Assembly: GCF_000934845.1 (NCBI RefSeq)
Contig: NZ_JXIQ01000016.1
Location: 1 to 64,000 of the forward strand
Direction of reading: 5' to 3'
DNA length: 64,000 nucleotides
Source of the DNA: Mesobacillus subterraneus
GTDB taxonomy: Bacteria; Bacillota; Bacilli; Bacillales; Cytobacillaceae
Under the pieces are notes generated by a model. It was given only the letters and a program-made list of their open reading frames with translations, made no database searches and had not been told where the DNA came from. The position numbers were made by a program, and so were the translations under genes. Positions 1-7,900 of this stretch are shown here, piece after piece; within the stretch, counting starts at the first letter, position 1, and the number at the start of each line of letters is the position of its first letter.

Positions 1-60
1 TCATTGGGCTTTAGCCCTTCCCATTCCTTGAGGATGGGAGACTTCTTTCGGAAATCCGTT
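1..60 (-). mobile_element. Possible IS200/IS605-type end remnant
   Basis: The first 60 bases hold two adjacent hairpins: GGGCTTTAGCCC and a stem of TCCCAT paired with ATGGGA around a CCTTGAGG-type loop. Subterminal imperfect hairpins of this sort are typical of IS200/IS605 (TnpB-type) element ends. No transposase lies inside the window, and the sequence continues off the left edge. A plain terminator or degenerate repeat is an equally fair reading. Confidence 0.25.
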
Positions 61-76
61 AAAAATAATAAGTTAT

Positions 77-646
77 CTATACAAATATTTGATTCAGATC
101 TAATGCAAAATCGGGAAAAAGATTGACGGATACTGTATCATCTTTTATAAAGACTCCTTGAAACTTGTATTGAGCATCGTTTAAAAGATGTATTTCTACA
201 GAATGGTTAACTGGATCAACAAGCCAGTATTCGTTTACACCCGCTTTTTCGTAAAGCTGATATTTCTTCCAACGGTCTAACTTAACAGATGAAGGTGAGA
301 GGACTTCGATAATCATGTCCGGAGCCCCTTTACACCCCTTATCATCCAACTTTTCTTTATCGCAAACAATTGACAAATCGGGTTGAACAACGTTATTAAT
401 ATCATCGTCCTGTTTGTTATCCGCTAAAAGCCGTACGTCGAAAGGCGCAAAAAAAACTTCGCATTCTCTTTCTCGCAGGAAAACTGAAAAGGCAGTAGAT
501 AATTCTCTGAGAACCTGTTGATGCCTGCGTGAAGGAGCAGGGGACATATTGAAAATTTCCCCATCTATTAACTCAAGCCTTTCGCCTTCATCCCATGTTA
601 GGTAATCAGCATATGAATATTTCTGGTTTTCGCTCGGAATGGTCAT
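77..646 (-). CDS. Uma2 family endonuclease (DUF820)
   Basis: A 189-residue protein of the Uma2/DUF820 family, which has a PD-(D/E)XK restriction-endonuclease-like fold; the cellular role of these proteins is unknown. The N-terminal YLTWDEGERLELIDGEIF region, the VQPDLSIVC strand and IIEVLSPSS give the fold's D...ExV active-site pattern, and EYWLVDP follows as in relatives. The start at 646 is chosen because AAAGGA lies 9 nt upstream; the longer reading to 679 has no ribosome site. It is monocistronic. Uma2 genes are scattered, mobile-associated genes, which fits the fragment-rich surroundings. Confidence 0.85.
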   Translation of the reverse strand: MTIPSENQKYSYADYLTWDEGERLELIDGEIFNMSPAPSRRHQQVLRELSTAFSVFLRERECEVFFAPFDVRLLADNKQDDDINNVVQPDLSIVCDKEKLDDKGCKGAPDMIIEVLSPSSVKLDRWKKYQLYEKAGVNEYWLVDPVNHSVEIHLLNDAQYKFQGVFIKDDTVSVNLFPDFALDLNQIFV

Positions 647-786
647 TAATATCATTCCTTTCACCTTATACTTCACCATATTTTATCATAATCAAAAACA
701 AAACACATCTTGCCCTCAAAATCACTTGGGGTGAATAGCTTCCAAAAACATCTTTTAGCTTTTGCCAATAGTAATGGAGTAATCCT

Positions 787-882
787 CGTTGTCGTATCAC
801 ACTCGGCGATGTGAGAGAAATGCATGGATTTGACGGAATTCTTGGCAGTGACTTCTTTCTTGCAAATGAAACGTTAGAGTGA
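787..882 (+). pseudogene. Fragment resembling the end of an aspartyl-protease-like gene
   Basis: A roughly 30-codon open stretch ends in TGA at 880-882 and reads GDVREMHGFDGILGSDFF followed by LANETLE. The DGILGSDF segment is like the C-terminal flap of retropepsin-like aspartic proteases. There is no start codon or ribosome site, and a stop precedes it, so it looks like a degraded 3' end. Family assignment rests on one short motif and is weak. Confidence 0.3.
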
Positions 883-947
883 AAGAAGGATTATTTATAC
901 AAAAGGGGGAAATAGTAAGATACTAATTTGTACGAGGGGGTGTGAAA

Positions 948-1235
948 TTGATAAGGAACGATAGGGACATTATTTTACTGATACAAGAGGATAAGTGGAT
1001 GATGGAAATATTAAGAATAACTAAATCATTGAATTTACCTGATTGGTGGGTATGTGCAGGTGTTGTACGATCAAAAATTTGGGATGTGCTACATGATTTT
1101 AGCGAGAGAACCCCTTTACCTGATGTAGATGTCGTTTTTTATGATCCTACAAATCTTAATGAAACATATGAAAAAGAATTAGAGAAAAAGTTGAAGTATC
1201 GTAGACTTGATATCCCATGGTCAGTGAAAATATAA
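948..1235 (+). pseudogene. Truncated nucleotidyltransferase family protein (DUF925-like)
   Basis: The reading encodes the N-terminal half of a DUF925/PF06042-type nucleotidyltransferase. It contains NLPDWWVCAGVVRSKIWD and the catalytic-type TPLPDVDVVFYDP motif. From recollection, relatives are near 190 residues; this one stops after about 95, right after LDIPWSVK, where the family normally continues with a conserved NQARMH segment. TTG at 948 is preferred as start because GAGGGGG lies 7 nt upstream; GTG at 942 is nearly on top of that site. The coding sequence after the break belongs to another frame (see 1217-1285), which suggests a deletion junction. A truncated but expressed protein cannot be excluded. 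Confidence 0.7.
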
Positions 1236-1285
1236 AAGAAGTAACGGAAGCAATAAGGGCATTGGCGGAGGAATTAAATAAATGA
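1217..1285 (+). pseudogene. 22-codon C-terminal gene fragment at a deletion junction
   Basis: Overlapping the end of the truncated nucleotidyltransferase in another frame is MVSENIKEVTEAIRALAEEL ending NK and TGA. It is a charged amphipathic helix that looks like the tail of a different protein. It has no ribosome site of its own. It is probably what remains of a second gene after a deletion fused the two. Parent family not recognised. Confidence 0.3.
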
Positions 1286-1301
1286 AGGCTGTGTTTTCAA
1301 A

Positions 1302-1973
1302 ATGATTAAAGCTGTTATCTTCGACTTAGATGGTACGTTGCTGAATAGAGATGCTTCTGTATTAAAATTTATAGAGAATCAATACGAAAGATTTAATGGA
1401 GGTCTTGACCATATTCCGAAAGAACTTTACATATCAAGATTTATAGAGTTGGATTGTCGGGGGTATGTCTGGAAGGATAAAGTGTATCAACAAATGGTTA
1501 ATGAATTCAATATTGGTGAAATATCTTGGGAGAGGTTGCTACAGGATTATATATCAGAGTTTTATAATAGTTGTATTCCTTTTTCCAATCTAGTAAGTAC
1601 GATAGAAAGTTTAAAGGAAAAATCAATCCGATTAGGGTTGATTACAAATGGAAAGGGACAGTTTCAAATGGATAATATTAGGGCCATGGAGATTGAAGAT
1701 TATTTTGATACTATAGTCATTTCTGAATGGGAAGGCATTAAGAAACCTAACCCTGAAATTTTTCAAAAAGCATTAAGAGAACTTGGTGTTTCGGCTAATG
1801 AGAGTATGTATGTCGGCGACCATCCTGAAAATGATGTGATAGCTTCTATGACTATAGGGATGGTAGGGATTTGGAAAAAAGATAATCAATGGGATCAAGT
1901 GGAAGCTGATTTCATTATCGATGATTTAAAAGAGTTACTATTAATCATTGAAGAAGTGAATAAGCGCCTTTAG
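1302..1973 (+). CDS. HAD family hydrolase
   Basis: A 223-residue haloacid-dehalogenase superfamily phosphatase. Motif I is FDLDGTLL (residues 7-14, nucleophile Asp), motif II is LGLITNG near residue 112, motif III is the Lys of GIKKPNPEIF, and motif IV is YVGDHPENDV. All four catalytic motifs are present, so it is probably active on a small phosphorylated metabolite. The helical cap between motifs I and II fits subfamily IA (phosphoglycolate-phosphatase/YjjG-like). The ribosome site is weak (GAAGG about 15 nt upstream), and the gene may have lost its native leader in the upstream deletion. Substrate cannot be told from sequence. Confidence 0.85.
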   Translation: MIKAVIFDLDGTLLNRDASVLKFIENQYERFNGGLDHIPKELYISRFIELDCRGYVWKDKVYQQMVNEFNIGEISWERLLQDYISEFYNSCIPFSNLVSTIESLKEKSIRLGLITNGKGQFQMDNIRAMEIEDYFDTIVISEWEGIKKPNPEIFQKALRELGVSANESMYVGDHPENDVIASMTIGMVGIWKKDNQWDQVEADFIIDDLKELLLIIEEVNKRL

Positions 1974-2129
1974 TTTTTCTTAGAATAAATTTTTTTAATA
2001 TCAGAATTGCGGGAAAATTTTGCGTGAATCCCAATACTCTTAAACGAATCTTTTTTGTTGATAGACCAAAGGCGGAAAACGTCTCGGGGAGTTAGTGGCA
2101 AACAGCTTACCTAAGCCTTGGGCTATGTG

Positions 2130-2256
2130 CTAATGTGACAAGACTAGGTTTGGGTGTGTAGAGCGAAAAGTTGTCAAGAAAACCTCGTTATTTTGACAGG
2201 TTTGGGTGTGTAGAGCGGGAAGTTGTCAAGAAAGCCCTGTTATTTTGACAGGTTTT
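2130..2256 (+). repeat. 52-bp tandem hairpin repeat, array A (about 2.3 copies)
   Basis: Two near-identical units with a period of exactly 52 bp start at 2146 and 2198, and a partial unit lies on each side. Each unit contains AGGTTTGGGTGTGTAGAGCG, then GAAGTTGTCAA, and after about 15 nt TTTTGACAGG. The arms TGTCAA and TTGACA can form a stem. The layout (G-rich run, GAAAAG-like box, inverted repeat) matches arrays at 14970 and 36945, although the stem sequences differ. Confidence 0.7.
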
Positions 2257-2334
2257 ATGTTCTTATCAAAAAACCGATCCTGTGAGGGTTTAGGGTGAAA
2301 TTATTTATTTGGATGGTGTAGGCTCGGTTGCTAT

Positions 2335-2412
2335 CGGAATAGGTTTGAGCAAAGCGACAGGAGGCTCACCTGACGCCCCGCGGAAAGTGAGTGTCTGAAG
2401 TGGAAATCGATT
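2335..2412 (+). repeat. Dispersed Bacillaceae intergenic repeat
   Basis: The segment carries AGCAAAGCGACAGGAGGCTC, then ACGCCCCGCGGAAAGTGAGT and GTCTGAAGTGGAAATCGA. From memory, close variants of this string recur between genes in many Bacillus-like genomes; this was not checked here. It is non-coding, and its GC content is well above the flanking DNA. It cannot be assigned to a named element. Confidence 0.45.
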
Positions 2413-2488
2413 ATCAGCCAAAACCAAATTTATCAAGAACTTTCCAATTCTTTTCAATAAAAAATTAAAAAATGAAAGGTGATGTTAT

Positions 2489-3049
2489 ATGAATCCATTA
2501 CTATATGATTTTCCAGAGGAATTTGAAACAGATAGATTGTTAATCCGAATACCGAGACCAGGTGATGGAAAGACAGTATATAATTCTTTAAAGACTTCTA
2601 TTAACGAATTAAAACCTTGGATGCCATTTGCACAGAAGGAACAATCGGAAATGGAAGTCGAAATAAATATTAGAGAATCATATATTAAATTTTTAAAGAG
2701 GGAGGATCTACGTTTACTTGTTTTTTTAAAGGAAACAGGGCAATTTGTAGCTTCCAGTGGATTACATAGAATAGATTGGTCGATTTCAAAGTTTGAAATA
2801 GGTTACTGGATTGATACTCGTTTCAGCGGAAAAGGATATATGACAGAGGCAGTTCAAGGTATTATGGATTTTGCAATAAATGAGTTAAAGGCCCGAAGAT
2901 TGGAAATACGTTGTGATTCAAAAAACATGAAGAGTCGAGCTATCCCAGAGAGAATCGGATTTACCTTGGAAGGCATTTTGAAAAATGAAGGATTGTCAGC
3001 TGAAACGAATGAATTAAGAGATACTTGTATATATGCCAAAGTAATATAA
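2489..3049 (+). CDS. GNAT family N-acetyltransferase (RimJ/RimL type)
   Basis: A 186-residue GCN5-related acetyltransferase of the RimJ/RimL type, which moves acetyl from acetyl-CoA to an amine. The early FETDRLLIRIPRPGDG segment is the usual RimJ-like start. FEIGYWIDTRFSGKGYMTEA contains the acetyl-CoA-binding Q/RxxGxG/A pattern, and IRCDSKNMKSRAIPERIGF is the C-terminal half. A usual N in the N..S..ipEriGF segment is present. Ribosome site AAAGGTGAT is well placed. It is monocistronic behind the repeat region; substrate unknown. Confidence 0.9.
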   Translation: MNPLLYDFPEEFETDRLLIRIPRPGDGKTVYNSLKTSINELKPWMPFAQKEQSEMEVEINIRESYIKFLKREDLRLLVFLKETGQFVASSGLHRIDWSISKFEIGYWIDTRFSGKGYMTEAVQGIMDFAINELKARRLEIRCDSKNMKSRAIPERIGFTLEGILKNEGLSAETNELRDTCIYAKVI

Positions 3050-3072
3050 AATAATTGGTTTAATTGATATCA

Positions 3073-3237
3073 ATGTTGAACTTGATCATTTTTATAACTA
3101 ATAGAAATGATGGGTTAAGAAATGCATTTGATGCTGTGGAAAAAGATTTGTTGGAAAGGGGGATTAAACATATCCAAATCCTAAGTGTAAAAGAAACGAT
3201 TATCCTAAAAGAAGTACCGCATGATAGGATAATTTAA
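3073..3237 (+). pseudogene. 54-codon fragment of unknown origin
   Basis: An open frame from ATG 3073 to TAA 3235 reads MLNLIIFITNRNDGLRNAFD, then AVEKDLLERGIKHIQILSVK and TIILKEVPHDRII. There is no ribosome site. The DNA just upstream in the +1 frame reads INVELDHFYN before a stop, so a frameshifted remnant of a longer gene is likely. Family not recognised. A short expressed protein is possible but less likely. Confidence 0.25.
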
Positions 3238-3248
3238 TTTCAATGTAT

Positions 3249-3285
3249 TCACCGAGAATGAAATACTTATTTTCATTATCGGTGA
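3249..3285. terminator. Long imperfect hairpin
   Basis: TCACCGA-GAATGAAAT, a four-base loop, then ATTTTCATT-A-TCGGTGA makes a stem of about 16 pairs. It has no clear T run on either strand, so it may be a degenerate terminator of the fragment just upstream or a miniature-element-like hairpin. Confidence 0.3.
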
Positions 3286-3445
3286 TGTATTTCTGGTCTA
3301 CACATACATGAATGTTAAAATAATTTTTTTTAAAAATACCCTATTTTTTCAATAAAGTCTATTCTGATAGAAATAATTTGGTTTTATTATGTCATTTTTA
3401 TAAGGTTTATGAAAAATATGTAGGTTTGAGTCCCTATTTTTTTCA

Positions 3446-3568
3446 TTATGACTTTATACTTAATAATGGTGAATAAATGTCAAAACTTGATACGGAGATA
3501 TCCGCGGGCAGTTCTCTGCCGAGAAGCCAGGTATCACAAACTTTGGCATCGCCAACTGAGGCTACCAT
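3446..3568 (-). CDS. Possible 40-residue small ORF inside a folded element
   Basis: On the minus strand, ATG at 3568 is preceded by GGAG at 8 nt spacing and opens 40 codons beginning MVASVGDAKVCDTWLLGREL and ending SFDIYSPLLSIKS. It could be a small protein or an old gene remnant: the frame stays open upstream for only a few codons before a stop. Its DNA is mostly the strongly folded element at 3492-3582, so the open frame may be incidental. Family not recognised. Confidence 0.25.
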   Translation of the reverse strand: MVASVGDAKVCDTWLLGRELPADISVSSFDIYSPLLSIKS

Positions 3569-3582
3569 GCCCGCTACTCCGT
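3492..3582. ncRNA. Candidate structured RNA or DNA element, class unknown
   Basis: Nested inverted repeats enclose about 90 bases. ACGGAG (3492) pairs with CTCCGT (3577) and GCGGGCA (3504) pairs with TGCCCGC (3568). Inside are the hairpins TTCTC-tgcc-GAGAA and TTGGC-atc-GCCAA. This is an RNA-like multi-stem fold. Its GC content is far above the AT-rich flanks. It does not match a riboswitch, T-box or tmRNA pattern I know on either strand. Orientation is undecided; no downstream gene is an obvious target. Confidence 0.4.
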
Positions 3583-3632
3583 ATGTTTCAAAGGTAGATC
3601 ACATCACTTATGATTACAGACATTAGATCCTA

Positions 3633-3678
3633 ACGTAGCTCTTGGTCTACTTTCACCTTGGTTTTTTATCAGCTACGT
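3633..3678. other. Inverted repeat beside the folded element
   Basis: ACGTAGC at 3633 and GCTACGT at 3672 form a perfect seven-base inverted repeat around about 32 bases that contain TTGGTTTTTT. It lies 50 bases from the folded element and may belong to the same unit, for instance as an element end. On the minus strand it is not followed by a T run. Confidence 0.3.
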
Positions 3679-3687
3679 CTAACCGAT

Positions 3688-3820
3688 TCAACATGCCTTT
3701 TTCTTATCCTGTTTCTTCGGGTTCTTATCTGTAGTGATTTCCTTCATCAAGTGATCTTTTAACTTAGAGGCTGTTTCAGCGCCCTTTTAAGCTGAGAAGT
3801 CTCTCTTGCCATTCTTGCCT
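3688..3820 (-). pseudogene. Degenerate minus-strand coding remnant
   Basis: Just downstream of the aldo/keto reductase, one frame reads [12 protein letters not shown], a stop, then KGAETASKLKDHLMKEITTD and KNPKKQDKKKAC with a stop at 3688. The Lys-rich tail looks like a real C-terminus interrupted by one stop. An alternative start in another frame gives a 17-codon peptide only. Origin unknown. Confidence 0.2.
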
Positions 3821-3821
3821 C

Positions 3822-4808
<987 letters not shown>

Positions 4809-4813
4809 TCCGA

Positions 4814-5602
4814 TCACATCCTTTTGTTTTTAATAAACCAATTTTCAAATTCGCTTGCTACGATCCTCTCTCCCGTAATTCCATCCGATTGCCGGGAAGC
4901 TAAGAATACTACCGGCTCTGCCATAACCATCGGATCAAGCAGCTGGAACTTCATTTCGATTTCTCTGCGCGTTTTTTCAGGAATCATTCCAGTTGCAGTA
5001 GCGCCCCCCGGCAAAAGCATGTTCACATCAATATGATATTCCTTAAGGTCCTCCGCCATAATAAGTGACAAAGATTCGGTTGCTGCCCTCGATGGACCAT
5101 AGGGAACAAACCCTTTTCTTTTCATAGTCTCATGATTCATTGTTATATTAATGATTTTTCCTTTTCCTTGTTCGACCATGAGGGGGGCAAATCCTCGGGA
5201 AACTAAAAAATATCCTGTCAAATTGGTATCGATAAGATCGCGAAATCGATCGGGCATAACATTAAAAAAGGGTTGCGGCTCCGTGAGAAAGTCAGGATTG
5301 ACAGTTTTCATTCCAATGCCTGCATTATTAACTAGGACATCAAGCCGTCCCCATTCCTTCTTTACCCATTGTACCGCCTCGTCCACTGACTGCTCTTGGC
5401 GGACATCTAAAGGCAATCCAACAACAGAAAATCCTTGTTGCTGGAGCTTCTGAACAGCGTCCGTCAATTTGCTTCCAGCTCTTGACGCTAAAGCAACCAT
5501 AGCACCAGCTTTAGCCAGACCTTCTGCCATCGCATAGCCCAAACCGCTTGACGCCCCGGTAACAACTGCATATGTTTCCTTAAGACTTATTTTCTCTAAC
5601 AA
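4814..5602 (-). CDS. SDR family protein lacking the usual catalytic Lys and Ser
   Basis: A 262-residue short-chain dehydrogenase fold. The nucleotide-binding TGASSGLG is near residue 16 and NNAG near residue 92. The catalytic Tyr168 is present in VPYGPSR, but the YxxxK lysine is Arg172, and the strand that normally carries catalytic Ser reads IINITMNHE. Two of the three core residues are therefore substituted. It may be a weak or altered reductase or a non-catalytic partner. The start is TTG 5602 with AAGGAGGAG 6-7 nt upstream. It is the first gene of a two-gene operon with the aldo/keto reductase. Confidence 0.85.
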   Translation of the reverse strand: MLEKISLKETYAVVTGASSGLGYAMAEGLAKAGAMVALASRAGSKLTDAVQKLQQQGFSVVGLPLDVRQEQSVDEAVQWVKKEWGRLDVLVNNAGIGMKTVNPDFLTEPQPFFNVMPDRFRDLIDTNLTGYFLVSRGFAPLMVEQGKGKIINITMNHETMKRKGFVPYGPSRAATESLSLIMAEDLKEYHIDVNMLLPGGATATGMIPEKTRREIEMKFQLLDPMVMAEPVVFLASRQSDGITGERIVASEFENWFIKNKRM

Positions 5603-5757
5603 GGTAACTCCTCCTTTTGATTAGAGACAAAGGGACAGTACTTCGACTCAACCCCAACCATAAATCCGTGTTCAACACTTATGGCGGGATTTTTAAAAAA
5701 GGAGCCAAGTTTACTGCATTTTACCTCCCTCATTAATGTACCATAGTTCTAACAAAA

Positions 5758-5802
5758 CAAAAAAACTACAGCCCACTAGACTAAATCCATATGGCTCTGT
5801 AG
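5758..5802 (-). terminator. Minus-strand terminator-like hairpin in the SDR leader
   Basis: Read on the minus strand, CTACAGAGCC pairs with GGCTGTAG across about 18 nt and is followed by seven T. It lies 156 nt upstream of the SDR start, with no minus-strand gene above it. It could attenuate the SDR-AKR operon or be the relic terminator of a lost gene. Confidence 0.4.
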
Positions 5803-5984
5803 AAGTCGCTGCCGCACATTGAGCTTAGACACAGATTGTTTTAAAAATGGTGTGTCTGTTAGGAAAAGCAAAATGAAGAGGCATTTAAATGGAAATAGTA
5901 AAGTAAGAAAATATAAAATTTTCATAATATTAATTGATTAATTGAAAATGATATGGTAGTATTTTTCTCGGAAGGGGGATGAAA

Positions 5985-6638
5985 GTGACGAAGAAATCGC
6001 TGAAGGAACGATTAATGGACACGGCCATAGTTTTATTTGAAAAATATGGTTATCACGGTGTTTCAGTGGATCAGATTGTTGCAGAATCTGGAAGCTCTAA
6101 AGGTGGATTTTACCACAATTTTAAATCAAAAGATGAATTACTTTATTACATCCACGATGTTTTTATCTCCTATGTTCTCGAAAAAGCAAACGAAATTCAA
6201 AATAGTAATCAATTCAATACACCTATTTCACGCTTAGGTGCCACCATTCAATCCTGGACGAAAGTATTTGATATTTATAAGCCTCATATTACAGTTTTCT
6301 ATCAAGAAAGTACGTATTTGACAGGAGAATATTCAGAACGCATAAACGAAAAACGTGATGATTATCGCAAATGGATCGTAAAAATCATTGAAGAGGGTCA
6401 GGCTAGCGGCGACTTTCGAACGGAGGTACCAGCAACCATCACGGCAATGGCCATCATTGGCATGATTAACTGGACCTATAAATGGTTTAACCAAGACGGC
6501 CCGTTATCGATGGAATCTATCGCGCAAATTTTTAATGATTTGATGCTAAATTCCTTATTAACCGAACAGGGCATGCGACAGGAAGAAGCTCAAATGTTTT
6601 TACTCAAAAAACAGAATACTCCATTAACGGTTGATTGA
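5985..6638 (+). CDS. TetR family transcriptional regulator
   Basis: A 217-residue TetR repressor. The N-terminal helix-turn-helix reads GVSVDQIVAESGSSKGGFYH followed by NFKSKDELL; the rest is a ligand-binding helical domain. GTG 5985 is chosen because GAAGGGGG sits 6 nt upstream and abuts the ATG at 5979. It leads the acyl-CoA operon, so its ligand is plausibly an acyl-CoA of that pathway. A short palindrome TTAATTGATTAA at 5930-5941 lies just upstream and is a possible operator (weak). The ligand and autoregulation are inferred. Confidence 0.88.
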   Translation: MTKKSLKERLMDTAIVLFEKYGYHGVSVDQIVAESGSSKGGFYHNFKSKDELLYYIHDVFISYVLEKANEIQNSNQFNTPISRLGATIQSWTKVFDIYKPHITVFYQESTYLTGEYSERINEKRDDYRKWIVKIIEEGQASGDFRTEVPATITAMAIIGMINWTYKWFNQDGPLSMESIAQIFNDLMLNSLLTEQGMRQEEAQMFLLKKQNTPLTVD

Positions 6639-6721
6639 GGTATTTCGCCAACCAAAAAGACCGACTAGTCCGTTCTAAAAAAGCTATTTCAAAAATAAAC
6701 GATTACGCTGGAGGGAAAAAC

Positions 6722-7864
6722 ATGGATTTTGAATTAACGCAAGAGCAAAAAATGTTAAAAGAAATGGTGAGCGATTTTGCTGAGCGAGAGATTAAACCGT
6801 ATGCCCGTGAAGTCGACGAAACCTCTAAAATGCGGTATGAAACCTTTCAAAAGTTAGGTGAGTTAGGACTGTTAGGCATTCCGTTTCCTGAAAAATACGG
6901 TGGTGGTGGTGGAGACACGCTCTCCTACATCATTGCTGTCGAAGAAATTGGGAAGGCTTGCGGTGGCACTGGGTTGAGCTATGCAGCCAACACTAGTTTA
7001 GGAGCGAGCCCAATCTATTATTTTGGAACAGAAGAGCAGAAGCAAGAATGGCTGGTACCTATGGCGAGTGGGAAAACACTGGGTGCATTTGGATTAACGG
7101 AGCCGAATGCCGGATCTGATGCAGGCGGGACAAGAACAAAAGCAGAGCTTAATGGAAATGAATGGGTTATCAATGGAGAGAAGTGCTGGATTACCAATGC
7201 TAGTTTTTCTAGAACAATAATTGTAACCGCTGTCACGGGGAAGCGAGAAAATGGAAGGAATATCGTATCAGCGATTATTGTTCCGCCTGACACACCTGGG
7301 GTAAAGATTTCTTGTAATTATGACAAGATGGGGGTACGCGGCTCGAATACATGTGAGATTATCCTTGAAAATGTCCGTGTTCCAAAAGAAAACTTGCTTG
7401 GGGATGAGAAAAAGGGCTTCAGTCAATTTTTATACACTTTAGACGGAGGAAGAATTTCCATTGCCGCCTTATCTGTTGGAATTGCACAGGCAGCTTACGA
7501 AAAAGCCCTTCAGTATTCTAAAGAACGCGTCCAGTTTGGTCAAAGTATTTCTAAGTTTCAAGCGATTCAATTTAAATTAGCCGATATGGCGATGGAACTT
7601 GAGTTAGCTAGAAACCAAGTTTACAAGGCAGCTTGGTTAAAAGACAGCGGAAAACCATTTGGAAAAGAAGCGGCAATTGCCAAACTATTCGCATCGGAAG
7701 CTGGGTTCCGCGTGTGTAACCAAGCGATTCAAATTCATGGAGGTTCCGGTTATATGAAAGAATACGATGTAGAAAGACATTTGCGTGATATTAAATTGAT
7801 GGAAATTGGGGAAGGAACATCTGAGATCCAACGAATAGTAATTGCGAAACATCTCGGTTGTTAA
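6722..7864 (+). CDS. yngJ: Acyl-CoA dehydrogenase (YngJ-like)
   Basis: A 380-residue FAD-dependent acyl-CoA dehydrogenase. AFGLTEPNAGSDAGG and KCWITNASFS are the FAD/substrate signatures, and RVQFGQSISKFQAIQFKLAD and IQIHGGSGYMKEYDVERHLR are conserved C-terminal segments. The catalytic Glu appears in GEGTSEIQR, the short/medium-chain position, whereas classical isovaleryl-CoA dehydrogenases have it elsewhere. The start is ATG 6722 with GGAGGG 6 nt upstream; the longer open frame to 6635 lacks a site and is unlike the family. The gene order matches yngJ-E, so a branched or short acyl-CoA is likely, but isovaleryl-CoA is not proven. Confidence 0.92.
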   Translation: MDFELTQEQKMLKEMVSDFAEREIKPYAREVDETSKMRYETFQKLGELGLLGIPFPEKYGGGGGDTLSYIIAVEEIGKACGGTGLSYAANTSLGASPIYYFGTEEQKQEWLVPMASGKTLGAFGLTEPNAGSDAGGTRTKAELNGNEWVINGEKCWITNASFSRTIIVTAVTGKRENGRNIVSAIIVPPDTPGVKISCNYDKMGVRGSNTCEIILENVRVPKENLLGDEKKGFSQFLYTLDGGRISIAALSVGIAQAAYEKALQYSKERVQFGQSISKFQAIQFKLADMAMELELARNQVYKAAWLKDSGKPFGKEAAIAKLFASEAGFRVCNQAIQIHGGSGYMKEYDVERHLRDIKLMEIGEGTSEIQRIVIAKHLGC

Positions 7865-7900
7865 ATAACTAAAAAATATAAGGATAAAGGAGCATTCAAA

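Noticed and set aside
3492-3582. yybP-ykoY (manganese) or cobalamin riboswitch
   Set aside because: A GGAGTAG string and a GAAGCCAGG string hint at these classes, but the remaining conserved blocks are absent and no target gene follows.
6635-6721. N-terminal extension of the acyl-CoA dehydrogenase
   Set aside because: The frame is open but has no ribosome site and is unlike the family; ATG 6722 has GGAGGG at the right distance.
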